From NCBI GenBank assembly GCA_045580405.1, contig JAZNNT010000073.1, positions 1 through 16,954 on the forward strand: a DNA stretch of 16,954 nucleotides, written 5' to 3'. Positions 6,745 through 13,869 of this stretch are shown here, piece after piece (positions within the stretch are counted from its first letter, which is position 1; each line of letters begins with the position of its first letter). The notes below the pieces were generated by a model. The model saw only the letters and a program-made list of their open reading frames with translations, ran no database searches and was not told where the DNA came from. This DNA comes from SIG452 sp045580405. GTDB taxonomy: Bacteria > Bacillota > Clostridia > UMGS1840. Made by a program: the position numbers and the translations under genes.

Positions 6745-7899
6745 TTACATGATGACAGTTCGTTTCATTCGTTTGGAGAGTAAAAAGTTTTCCGCAAATA
6801 CCAAGGCATATATTACTCCAATATACCTCAACGCCCACAGATGATATTTTGCCCCGTAAACACCGTTTAAATAGTAGTAAATGGGCAACAGACGGAAGTA
6901 CTTTTCCAATTCTACGAAATTAAAGAAAATAGGGGACAATACCAGCGACAAAATCAGGATTCCCGGCATCATTGCCCCAAATTTTGCGTATGAGGAAAAT
7001 GGGAGGGAAATCAGGAGGGAAAACCCGGTTGCGGTGACTGTTAAGAGTAAGGTTGCAATCAGTTCATTAAAAAAAGATTCTGTCAGATTAGAAAGTGCCA
7101 ATGAAACAAACATTACACCCGCGGAAAGAATTGCTGCCGCCAAACAGGAACCTATTGCAGGAATCATTCTTTTGTGCGGAGTTAACCAGTCAAACCGACC
7201 TTCCGAGCGGTCTTTTACGGTATACATTGCAGCAGTCAAGGTGCATAACAGCACCATTACTGCCAGTAATCCTCTGATAGGTGCATTCAGATAATTGACT
7301 TGAGTATTTGATTGGGTTTCACCCACTTTTTCTATGAGAACCACCTCATCCTGCTGAGGTAATTTCAGATAAAATTCTTCCATTGTTTTTTCCGATACGT
7401 TTTTGCCGTTTACGATTTGTTTTTCTGCGAAGTTACGGTAAATGTCATAGGAAAATTCACGAAACATGGTTGAAAAGAGCATTTCATTGACAATCTGATT
7501 CGCCATATTGGATTCTCTACGAACAACTGTTACCACCGGTTTTCTGGATTGATTTGCTGCATACTGATCCAGGCGGTAGGAAAAATCCTCCGGGAAAATC
7601 CAGGCAACATCTGTTTTGTGGTTGGCTACCAGCGCATTGGCTTCCTCTTTGGAATCTGCTACGGTAAAATACACCATGGAATCCTTTTTTGTAAGAGATT
7701 CTATCATATTTATTGCGATAATATCGCTGCCTTCATGACAAAGTGTGACCCGCATCAGACCGCTTTCTTGTTGCATTGCCATATTTCCTATGGGAATCAT
7801 TACGGGAATCAGACACAAAAGTACCACAAAGCTCCATTGTCTTAACAGACGTTTGCCAAGCATATAAAACCAGGTTACACAGTATTTTACTTTTTTCAT
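6745..7899 (-). CDS. ABC-2 type transporter permease (second of two)
   Basis: This 384-residue membrane protein has the ABC-2 permease layout (ABC2_membrane_3 type). One segment lies near residues 22-40, followed by a soluble domain of about 165 residues that is probably extracytoplasmic. Five more segments lie near 207-226, 246-269, 277-299, 307-328 and 356-373. The short soluble helix-strand region resembles the extracellular domains of DrrB/YhgE-like exporters. Its ATG overlaps the stop of the upstream permease in an ATGA, implying translational coupling and a 1:1 partner. With that permease and the ATPase it should form one exporter. The substrate is not indicated. It is the last gene of the operon, followed by a terminator. 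Confidence 0.85.
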   Translation of the reverse strand: MKKVKYCVTWFYMLGKRLLRQWSFVVLLCLIPVMIPIGNMAMQQESGLMRVTLCHEGSDIIAINMIESLTKKDSMVYFTVADSKEEANALVANHKTDVAWIFPEDFSYRLDQYAANQSRKPVVTVVRRESNMANQIVNEMLFSTMFREFSYDIYRNFAEKQIVNGKNVSEKTMEEFYLKLPQQDEVVLIEKVGETQSNTQVNYLNAPIRGLLAVMVLLCTLTAAMYTVKDRSEGRFDWLTPHKRMIPAIGSCLAAAILSAGVMFVSLALSNLTESFFNELIATLLLTVTATGFSLLISLPFSSYAKFGAMMPGILILSLVLSPIFFNFVELEKYFRLLPIYYYLNGVYGAKYHLWALRYIGVIYALVFAENFLLSKRMKRTVIM

Positions 7900-9131
7900 T
7901 GAAAATCACCTGCTATCCGATATTTTCGCCAGAGGGAAGACACGGCAAAGAAACCACCGATGTAGGCTAAAATCCATGTGAAATCGGAAAAGACCAGTTC
8001 ATTTGACATGGTTTTTCTAATAAACGAAAATGCCAGTCCCACCGGTAGACATTCCATCAGATTCCGTAAGACATCCGGGAAGAAAAAATTGGGATACAAA
8101 CAACCGGACAGATAGCCTAAAATCAAAAAACTAAAAAACTGTGCCAACAGCGCACCAACAAAGTTCGGAATCAGTTCGTAGAAGGTGTATTGCATCAGGG
8201 TAATCATTAAAATCGCAGGAATCAGTCGAATCACAAACCAAAGGCAATCGATAACCCCTGCTGATAACAGCTCCGGTACCGGTAGCTTCACAAAGGAAAT
8301 CACAATCCCGAAAATTCCCGCACTAATTAGCAGCATCAAGGTGGTGATGGCAGCATACGCACCGTATTCACAAAGCACTTGTGCTGTTGGAGAAATTCCT
8401 GAAATCTTCAAAAGACGGTTGTATGAAAGATTGCGGGAAGAAAACAATCGGTTGCAGGAAATACCCCAAAGGAGCAAAAACAGGGTTGCAATTCCGCACA
8501 CATAATAACCGCCAAAGGACAGCGAATCTGCAATTCCAAGGTCATTCACCTCGTACATTTCGGTACGGTTTAAAATGAAATTCATATAGGACATCATCAG
8601 ACTGTTGGTGTTATCGTTATAATCGTCACGGTCATATACCAACGACAAATCCTGCATAGAATACATTCCGTTTTGGGATTCTATGACCAGTTCAGACACA
8701 ATTTTTACAATTTCCTCCGAGAACATTGCCCCCAACGTTTTCGGGCCGTTCAGCGTAATGTATTTGGCCGGTGTGTTGATACCAAGATATAAATTGTTGA
8801 TATAGTTTTCCGGCACCAAAATATAGCCCTGAATCGTCCTTTCTTCCAGAGCGTTTTTGGCTTCCTCCTCCGTCAGATTTACAAGTTCCACATAAAAGCG
8901 GGAACTATCCATATTTTGCAGAGCATATAAGCCAATATCAAGATAGGAGCTTTCTAAATCACCCACCACGCCAATGGAAATTTTCTGCTGTTTTTCACCG
9001 GTTAAGGTGGATTTGAGCAAAACGCCCCCTGCAGTGGCAAGGCATCCCAACACAATCACGGTAACAAGTAAAATGGCAGGAAAAATTTTGAAAGCTCGCT
9101 TTAATAGTAAGCGAAAATACTTTTTTACCAT
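7896..9131 (-). CDS. ABC-2 type transporter permease (first of two)
   Basis: This 411-residue protein resembles the second permease in layout but not closely in sequence. It has an N-terminal segment near 15-37, a soluble region near 40-200, and segments near 206-226, 254-280, 293-313, 322-342 and 384-400. The final stretch is basic (WRKYR), consistent with a cytoplasmic end. It begins 2 bases after the stop of the ATPase gene and ends in a 4-base overlap with the next permease, so the three are made together. Two dissimilar permeases with one ATPase suggest a heterodimeric membrane domain over an ATPase homodimer. ABC-2 proteins usually export drugs, lipids, peptides or polysaccharides. Which applies here cannot be read from the sequence. 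Confidence 0.87.
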   Translation of the reverse strand: MVKKYFRLLLKRAFKIFPAILLVTVIVLGCLATAGGVLLKSTLTGEKQQKISIGVVGDLESSYLDIGLYALQNMDSSRFYVELVNLTEEEAKNALEERTIQGYILVPENYINNLYLGINTPAKYITLNGPKTLGAMFSEEIVKIVSELVIESQNGMYSMQDLSLVYDRDDYNDNTNSLMMSYMNFILNRTEMYEVNDLGIADSLSFGGYYVCGIATLFLLLWGISCNRLFSSRNLSYNRLLKISGISPTAQVLCEYGAYAAITTLMLLISAGIFGIVISFVKLPVPELLSAGVIDCLWFVIRLIPAILMITLMQYTFYELIPNFVGALLAQFFSFLILGYLSGCLYPNFFFPDVLRNLMECLPVGLAFSFIRKTMSNELVFSDFTWILAYIGGFFAVSSLWRKYRIAGDFQ

Positions 9132-9133
9132 CG

Positions 9134-9796
9134 TTACAACTGACCTACCAATCGGTTAACATTTCCGTCGTATACAAAGGGATTTAATACACCGTTTTTA
9201 AGAATAAACAGTTGGTCGCAAAGGGGTAATTCCTGCACATCGTGAGTGGCAAGAAGGATGATTCCGCCTTGCTTTTTAAACTGCTCCAGATAATTGGAAA
9301 TCCTGGTTTTGCAGATTAAATCCAAAGCGGCGGAGGGTTCGTCCAGCAGCAGTATTTTCGGATTGTTGGCAACAGCACAGCCAATTGCCAATCGTTTTTT
9401 CATACCACCGGACATTTTGTATACAGGTGTTTTTAAAAAATCCCCAATTCCAAGCATACCGAGAACTCCTTGAGACAATTCCTTTGTAAGTTCATGAGAA
9501 TCATACCAAAGAGACAGATTATCTTTTGCAGACAGCTCCTCCAAAAGGGGAGTGTTCTGCGGCACATATCCTAAAAGACGGGAACGTTTTTTGGCATCTT
9601 TTAGTAAGTCATCTCCATAATAGGTAAAGCTTCCGTCATCTGCTTTTAAAATCCCGGCAAGAATACCCAGTAAAGTGGATTTTCCGCTTCCGTTTCCGCC
9701 TAAAATACCAATACACTGACCATCTTTGGCAGAAAAGGTAATGTTTTTTAAGATGCAGTTTTTCTGATAACTTTTTTTGATGGATGCAATCTTCAT
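9134..9796 (-). CDS. ABC transporter ATP-binding protein
   Basis: This 220-residue nucleotide-binding subunit has every catalytic motif: Walker A GGNGSGKS at 33-40, Q-loop Q80, signature MSGGMKKR at 128-135, Walker B ILLLDEP at 148-154 with the catalytic Glu, and the switch His H185 in ATHD. The signature form SGGMKKR is typical of exporter ATPases of the ABC-2 class (CcmA/DrrA/NatA-like). ATG 9796 follows AAGGA. It would hydrolyse ATP to drive the two permeases encoded immediately downstream. Between it and the upstream zinc-ribbon gene are 72 bases carrying a 12-bp hairpin, which may alter the relative amounts of the two parts of the operon. Confidence 0.95.
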   Translation of the reverse strand: MKIASIKKSYQKNCILKNITFSAKDGQCIGILGGNGSGKSTLLGILAGILKADDGSFTYYGDDLLKDAKKRSRLLGYVPQNTPLLEELSAKDNLSLWYDSHELTKELSQGVLGMLGIGDFLKTPVYKMSGGMKKRLAIGCAVANNPKILLLDEPSAALDLICKTRISNYLEQFKKQGGIILLATHDVQELPLCDQLFILKNGVLNPFVYDGNVNRLVGQL

Positions 9797-9818
9797 ACTA
9801 AAATCCTTTTTGATAAGA

Positions 9819-9846
9819 GAACTGAGAACAATGCTGTTCTCAGTTC
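9819..9846. repeat. 12-bp perfect hairpin inside the ABC operon
   Basis: GAACTGAGAACA (9819-9830) pairs perfectly with 9835-9846 around a 4-base loop. In the direction of transcription (minus) it is followed by TCTTATC and then the ribosome site of the ATPase gene, without a proper U tract. It is therefore more likely a processing, stability or partial attenuation element than a full terminator. Confidence 0.65.
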
Positions 9847-9868
9847 CTGTCAGTTTTTATGATATTGT

Positions 9869-11890
9869 TTAGGGTAACTCGATAGCCGGTTCCTTTGACA
9901 CAGCAATTTGTGTTTCAAAGCCTTCCAGGTAGATGAGGTAAAGTTCCAGCAATTCTTCCTCGGTAAACATTTCCAAAGTTTCTTCCGGCATGGTTAAGAG
10001 CCATTCTTCGTAGGGTAAGAGCTCTGCCGGATTGGTTGCGTTGTTGTATTCCGTTTCCAGCGTAGCAACCAATTCCTCCGGTAATCCAATCTTTCGCAGA
10101 TTGGAGAATAACTGTTCCATATCAAAGTTTGCCAGCCATTCTGCCATAGCTTCTTCATCCGGATACATCATATCAACAGTTAACGTATTTTCGGGAATCG
10201 AAACATCCGCCGTTTCGTTTACTTTTTCTGCTGCGGTGATATCTATGCACAAACCGTCTTTGTAATATAAACCGATGGAGGAGGTACCTTCTGTTTCGGA
10301 AATTACATTCCAGGACAGTTTTAACTGGAAGTCAGAGAGTGCGTCTATTTCTGACATGGAGGCAAACTCTTCGTTTATAAACAGGGTAACAGTGCCTTGC
10401 TTATAGTCTTTGGTAATACCTTCTGTGAGACATTCCAAAACGGTCATATTCATCACTTTTAACGCATATTTACCGGAACCGTTGTGTGTGGTGCCGGACC
10501 ATTCTGCATTGCCGCCGGGGAATTTGGCAGAAATCATAGCACCGGCATTGTTTCCGGAGAACACATTGTACCATTCAAAGTCCACACCCTGGATTTCCAA
10601 AGCACCGCCGGCGGGTTTTCCTTTGGCATCCACATACAAACGGTAAGTCATACCGGTTTCATCAGAGGTGGAACCTACTTGATTCAGTTCTTCTAAGGCA
10701 ATTTCCATTGCTCCTTTAAAGTCACTGTAGGACATGCCGGTCATAGATTCCATGCCTTCGATGACCTGTTCTAAGTCGCCGTCATCCTTTAAGGTGGACA
10801 CTAAGGCTTTGCAAAGCTGCAGAAAATCCCGTTCGCTGATGTCTGCAGTCAGTACCGTTACTTTCTGAGAAACATCTTCCACGGTGAGTGTGGTTTCGGT
10901 TTCAGAAACAGAACCTAAGTTTTTCATCACACATTTCACATAGCGGGACAAAATTCTCTGGGTGGTTGCTTCGTCGGGAATACACTCCAGAATGTCTGTC
11001 ATTATTGCATATGCATCCTGCATTTGCTGCATGCTGTAATCATCGGTAGCTATAACCAATTTCAGGTAGGTGGGATTGTAATCGGGGAAACCGATATAGT
11101 AAGTCAGATCGTCATAGTCAATCAGATAATCCAGATTCAAAAGATCCACACCGTTGATTTTGTATTGCTGGTCCATGCCGATGTTGTTGTCTTTCATATC
11201 AGCTCTTAATACCACAGAAATGTTATCCAGCCAGTCGATATACGGAGCAATATCTTCCCCGGTAAAATCTTCCAGCATGGGAGCAAACTGGTTTCCTATG
11301 GTAATTTCTACCTCACCGGATTCGGAATATCCGTCTGTCCATTGGTTACCGAACTTGGCAAGTTCCGCTGCAATACCACCGGTCATATCGTCAATATTTT
11401 CGTCTACCACGGTTGCTAAGTACTGTTCGGGGGAGGTAAATAATCTGGTTACTGCATTTTTCACATAATCCCAATGAGCAAAGCAAATCACACCCAAACC
11501 TGCAATAATCAGTGCAAGTACTGCACAGATAATTATTTTGGTAGCTTTTTTCATCGGCTTTTTCGGAGCTTTTTTGGGAGCGGAAACAGGCATCACAGGT
11601 TCTTGAGACTGTTTGGGAGCTTCCTCAGTTACGAGCGGATTTCCGCATACTTCACAGAAACGACTTTCGGTTTCGTTGGCTTTTCCGCATTTGGAACAAA
11701 AGGTTCCTTTGGGATCATCTTCGGAAACTACCGGTTCTTCCGCAAAAGCAATCGGTTCTTCCACTGGAGCGGATTCTATTACAACTTCCTGGGTTTCAGG
11801 TTTTACGTCGGCATCTACTTCCGACGCATTACAGATGGGACAGGTAGTCTGTCCGTCTTCCAGTTTTCTGCCGCAATTTTCACAAAACAT
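9869..11890 (-). CDS. Membrane-anchored double zinc-ribbon protein
   Basis: This 673-residue protein starts at ATG 11890 after AAAGGAG. Two zinc ribbons open it: C3, C6, C17, C20 and C65, C68, C79, C82, linked by an acidic Glu/Val/Pro-rich spacer. A Lys/Pro-rich stretch (about 105-117) precedes a single membrane segment near 118-138. The remaining 530 residues are acidic and contain no Cys pattern beyond scattered residues. The positive-inside rule puts the ribbons in the cytoplasm and the large domain outside. The architecture is common in Clostridia (zinc-ribbon domain proteins of unknown function). Lying first in the operon with an ABC-2 exporter, it may be a sensor or accessory factor of that transporter. 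I do not recognise the extracellular domain. Confidence 0.87.
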   Translation of the reverse strand: MFCENCGRKLEDGQTTCPICNASEVDADVKPETQEVVIESAPVEEPIAFAEEPVVSEDDPKGTFCSKCGKANETESRFCEVCGNPLVTEEAPKQSQEPVMPVSAPKKAPKKPMKKATKIIICAVLALIIAGLGVICFAHWDYVKNAVTRLFTSPEQYLATVVDENIDDMTGGIAAELAKFGNQWTDGYSESGEVEITIGNQFAPMLEDFTGEDIAPYIDWLDNISVVLRADMKDNNIGMDQQYKINGVDLLNLDYLIDYDDLTYYIGFPDYNPTYLKLVIATDDYSMQQMQDAYAIMTDILECIPDEATTQRILSRYVKCVMKNLGSVSETETTLTVEDVSQKVTVLTADISERDFLQLCKALVSTLKDDGDLEQVIEGMESMTGMSYSDFKGAMEIALEELNQVGSTSDETGMTYRLYVDAKGKPAGGALEIQGVDFEWYNVFSGNNAGAMISAKFPGGNAEWSGTTHNGSGKYALKVMNMTVLECLTEGITKDYKQGTVTLFINEEFASMSEIDALSDFQLKLSWNVISETEGTSSIGLYYKDGLCIDITAAEKVNETADVSIPENTLTVDMMYPDEEAMAEWLANFDMEQLFSNLRKIGLPEELVATLETEYNNATNPAELLPYEEWLLTMPEETLEMFTEEELLELYLIYLEGFETQIAVSKEPAIELP

Positions 11891-11946
11891 ACTGATATCT
11901 CCTTTCAGAAAAAAGCAATTTTTATGATTACTTTTTTATCACTTTT

Positions 11947-11975
11947 AGTATATTACATTGTACGTCGCTTGTCAA
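11947..11975 (-). promoter_or_regulatory. Sigma-A promoter for the zinc-ribbon/ABC operon
   Basis: Minus-strand TTGACA (11975-11970) is perfect and TATACT (11952-11947) matches 5 of 6, with a 17-base spacer. The transcript would start near 11940, leaving a leader of about 50 bases. No riboswitch-like structure is visible in that leader. Confidence 0.82.
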
Positions 11976-12049
11976 TAAAAATTATGAAATCAAGTGCGGT
12001 AAAAAAGTGTTTTATCTTTTTTGTGAATAAATAAAAAAGCAGATACCTA

Positions 12050-12078
12050 TTGCTTTTTTAAAAGAGCTGTGTTATAAT
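12050..12078 (+). promoter_or_regulatory. Sigma-A promoter for the cobalamin-riboswitch operon
   Basis: A perfect TATAAT (12073-12078) stands 17 bases after a weak TTGCTT (12050-12055). Transcription would start near 12085, just before the riboswitch aptamer. Confidence 0.65.
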
Positions 12079-12094
12079 TATAAAAAACTTAATA

Positions 12095-12320
12095 ACTATC
12101 ACACAAAGTGGCAGTTACTCTGTAAAAATTAGGAGTAACTGCTTGAAAGGGAAAGAGGTGCAAATCCTCTGCGATCAACTGTCGGTGTGTGCATCGAAGT
12201 TGCTGTGTCCGTCGGTGAAAACCGGTCATTGGGAAACTGAGAAGGCAGGGCATAGCAATGCGGATTTTTTGTTGAAGAATCTATATGGTGTGAGCCACAA
12301 AACCTGCTTTGATATTTTTT
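12095..12320 (+). ncRNA. Cobalamin riboswitch aptamer
   Basis: The conserved core elements appear in the right order. First is the stem-loop GCAGTTACTC / GGAGTAACTGC at about 12111-12142. Next is AAAGGGAA followed by GGTGCAAATCC (12146-12168), then CAACTGTC. After that come GTCGGTGAAAACCGG and CATTGGGAAACTGAGAAGG, the P6-P7 type core. Last is the B12 box near the 3' end (AGCCACAAAACCTGC, 12292-12306, against AGYCMGGAGACCKGC). AAAG near 12106 and CTTTGATA near 12307-12314 can close the outer stem. The ends are approximate. It should bind adenosylcobalamin or another cobalamin and control the genes downstream through the terminator at 12397. Confidence 0.88.
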
Positions 12321-12396
12321 TGTGCCAGTTTATGTCACAGAAAAATGTTTTGTTTCTCTATGGGAAGCATTTGTGATACACTGCAGGAACATTCAG

Positions 12397-12438
12397 CTGC
12401 GGTAATTTCCAAAAAAAGGAAGTTACTGCAGTTTTTTT
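12397..12438 (+). terminator. Riboswitch expression platform: intrinsic terminator
   Basis: The 14-bp stem CTGCGGTAATTTCC (12397-12410) and 12418-12431 contains two G-U pairs and closes a loop of seven A; seven T follow directly. Sitting between the aptamer and the first gene, it is the off switch expected when cobalamin is bound. The antiterminator partner was not resolved; the stretch 12320-12396 presumably holds it, and it contains no gene. Confidence 0.88.
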
Positions 12439-12468
12439 AATTGGGAATCAGACAGGAGAGCTTTTGCA

Positions 12469-12981
12469 ATGATACAGTGTTATTTCGGCAACGGTAAGGG
12501 GAAAACCACCGCTTCGGTGGGTGCAGCAATCCGATATCTTGGATGCAAAAAGAGAGTGGTATATGTCTCTTTTTTAAAAGATGGCACTTCCTCCGAATTG
12601 AATATTTTAAAAAAACTTCCCGGTTTGCAACTTTTCATTCCGCCGGTTTCCTATCGGCTGTACGACAATAAAAACCCTGAAAGAACAGAGGAGCTTTCCC
12701 AAGCATATTCCGATTTTTTTGAAAAGAAAGTCAGAGGAATTGATGCTTGTTGCGATATGATTGTATTGGATGAAATTTTAGACGTTGTTTCCTTTGGATA
12801 TCTTTCGGAAGAAATGTTATTTCAATTTTTAAGTGATTGGCACCACAACGCGGAAATTGTTCTGACAGGGCACCGTTTATCCTCGAAAATCGCAGAAATC
12901 TGTGACTATATTTCCCAGGTTTCTTCCATAAAGCATCCTTATGATAACGGGATGCACCCCAGAAAGGGCATTGAGTATTAG
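12469..12981 (+). CDS. cobA: Corrinoid adenosyltransferase, CobA/BtuR/CobO family
   Basis: This 170-residue cytoplasmic enzyme transfers the adenosyl group of ATP to the cobalt of a reduced corrinoid, making coenzyme B12. The modified P-loop GNGKGKTT is at 7-14, Walker B-like IVLDE with D101 and E102, LTGHR at 132-136, and the family's C-terminal signature KHPYDNGMHPRKGIEY at 155-170. Length is slightly below the usual 175-200 residues. GGAGAG precedes ATG 12469. It is the first gene after the cobalamin riboswitch and abuts the EcfT gene, the TAG being directly followed by the next ATG. It would adenosylate corrinoids brought in by that transporter. cobA, btuR and cobO are synonyms in this family; the assignment is firm. 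Confidence 0.95.
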   Translation: MIQCYFGNGKGKTTASVGAAIRYLGCKKRVVYVSFLKDGTSSELNILKKLPGLQLFIPPVSYRLYDNKNPERTEELSQAYSDFFEKKVRGIDACCDMIVLDEILDVVSFGYLSEEMLFQFLSDWHHNAEIVLTGHRLSSKIAEICDYISQVSSIKHPYDNGMHPRKGIEY

Positions 12982-13869
12982 ATGAATCAGTTTAAGAGCT
13001 ATCATCCTCTTGTGAATTTTATCTATTTTGTGTTGGTCATCGGATTTTCCATGGTGTTTATGCACCCGGTTTGCCTGATGATTTCTTTGGTGTGCGCTCT
13101 TTTTCACTGGATTCTTTTGAAAGGAAAAAAGGGATTTCGGGGACTGCTGGGATTTCTTCTGCCAATGGTTTTGCTGACGGCTTTGGTGAATCCTTTGTTT
13201 AATCACCGGGGCGTCACGGTAATCCAGTACCTGCCTGACGGAAATCCGCTGACGTTGGAATCCATTTGCTACGGCTTGTCCCAGGGGGTGATGCTGGTAG
13301 GTGTGATCGGATGGTTTCTGTGTTTTAGCAAAGTTATTACCGAGGATAAAATTACGTATTTATTCGGCAAATGTATGCCGTCTTTGGCATTGATTTTTTC
13401 TATGACTTTACGCTTTGTTCCGCATTTTATCAACGAGTATAAAAAAATTCGGGATGCTCGTCGTTGTATGGGGTTATCCTCTGAGAAAAAAGGCTTTTTT
13501 CATCGGGCGAGAGAGGGAATTTCTCTGTTTTCTGTTATGATTACCAAGGCATTGGAGAATTCTGTGGAAACGGCCGACAGTATGAAAGCCCGTGGATACG
13601 GATTACCCGGCCGGACTTCTTTTTCCGTATTTCGGTTTGGAAAACGTGATTTCTGGCTTTTGATCTGGATTTTATTAGTAGGCGGCTACACCCTTGCGGG
13701 AGCTTTTTTGGGAAGGTTTTCCTTTCAGTATTTTCCATCGGTAACAATGTTAACCTTCAATACGTTTGATGTCAGTTTATTCGTTTCATATGGGCTGTTA
13801 TGTATCAGTCCTGCAATTCTGGAATTATGGGAGGTGAGAAAATGGCACTCTTTACAGTCGAACAGTTAA
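12982..13869 (+). CDS. ECF transporter transmembrane component EcfT (CbiQ family)
   Basis: This 295-residue integral membrane protein is the T subunit, coupling ATPase movement to the substrate-binding S component. Hydrophobic segments lie near residues 12-45, 54-72, 100-117, 132-148, 222-244 and 262-282. The long cytoplasmic helices carry the two Ala-Arg-Gly type coupling motifs. The second, ARG, is at 203-205 (MKARGYG); the first reads ARR at 159-161 instead of ARG. Its ATG touches the stop of the adenosyltransferase gene, and its last 28 bases overlap the start of the ATPase-S fusion, so all three are translationally coupled under the riboswitch. The corresponding B12-linked component has been called CbrV in comparative genomics; I leave the symbol blank because orthology is not shown. 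Confidence 0.9.
   Translation: MNQFKSYHPLVNFIYFVLVIGFSMVFMHPVCLMISLVCALFHWILLKGKKGFRGLLGFLLPMVLLTALVNPLFNHRGVTVIQYLPDGNPLTLESICYGLSQGVMLVGVIGWFLCFSKVITEDKITYLFGKCMPSLALIFSMTLRFVPHFINEYKKIRDARRCMGLSSEKKGFFHRAREGISLFSVMITKALENSVETADSMKARGYGLPGRTSFSVFRFGKRDFWLLIWILLVGGYTLAGAFLGRFSFQYFPSVTMLTFNTFDVSLFVSYGLLCISPAILELWEVRKWHSLQSNS

Noticed and set aside
6881..7294. 137-codon open frame on the plus strand
   Set aside because: It is antisense to the second ABC permease, which has clear membrane segments and a coupled start; no ribosome site or recognisable domain.
11474..12034. 186-codon open frame on the plus strand
   Set aside because: It is antisense to the zinc-ribbon gene and crosses that gene's promoter. 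Its composition (Phe/Gly/Ser repeats) mirrors the opposite strand, and it has no ribosome binding site.
12033..12059. AAAAAAGCA / TGCTTTTTT hairpin between the divergent promoters
   Set aside because: The stem is nearly all A-T and overlaps the -35 of the riboswitch promoter; no transcript is expected to end there, so I do not call it a terminator.
12143..12376. 77-codon open frame on the plus strand
   Set aside because: It lies within the cobalamin riboswitch and its expression platform; the nucleotide conservation is that of an RNA, and the translated sequence is not protein-like.
13800..13841. Upstream in-frame ATG for the ECF fusion
   Set aside because: It would add 14 residues encoded inside ecfT without a ribosome site, whereas ATG 13842 has GGAGGTG at ideal spacing and begins directly at the first ATPase strand.
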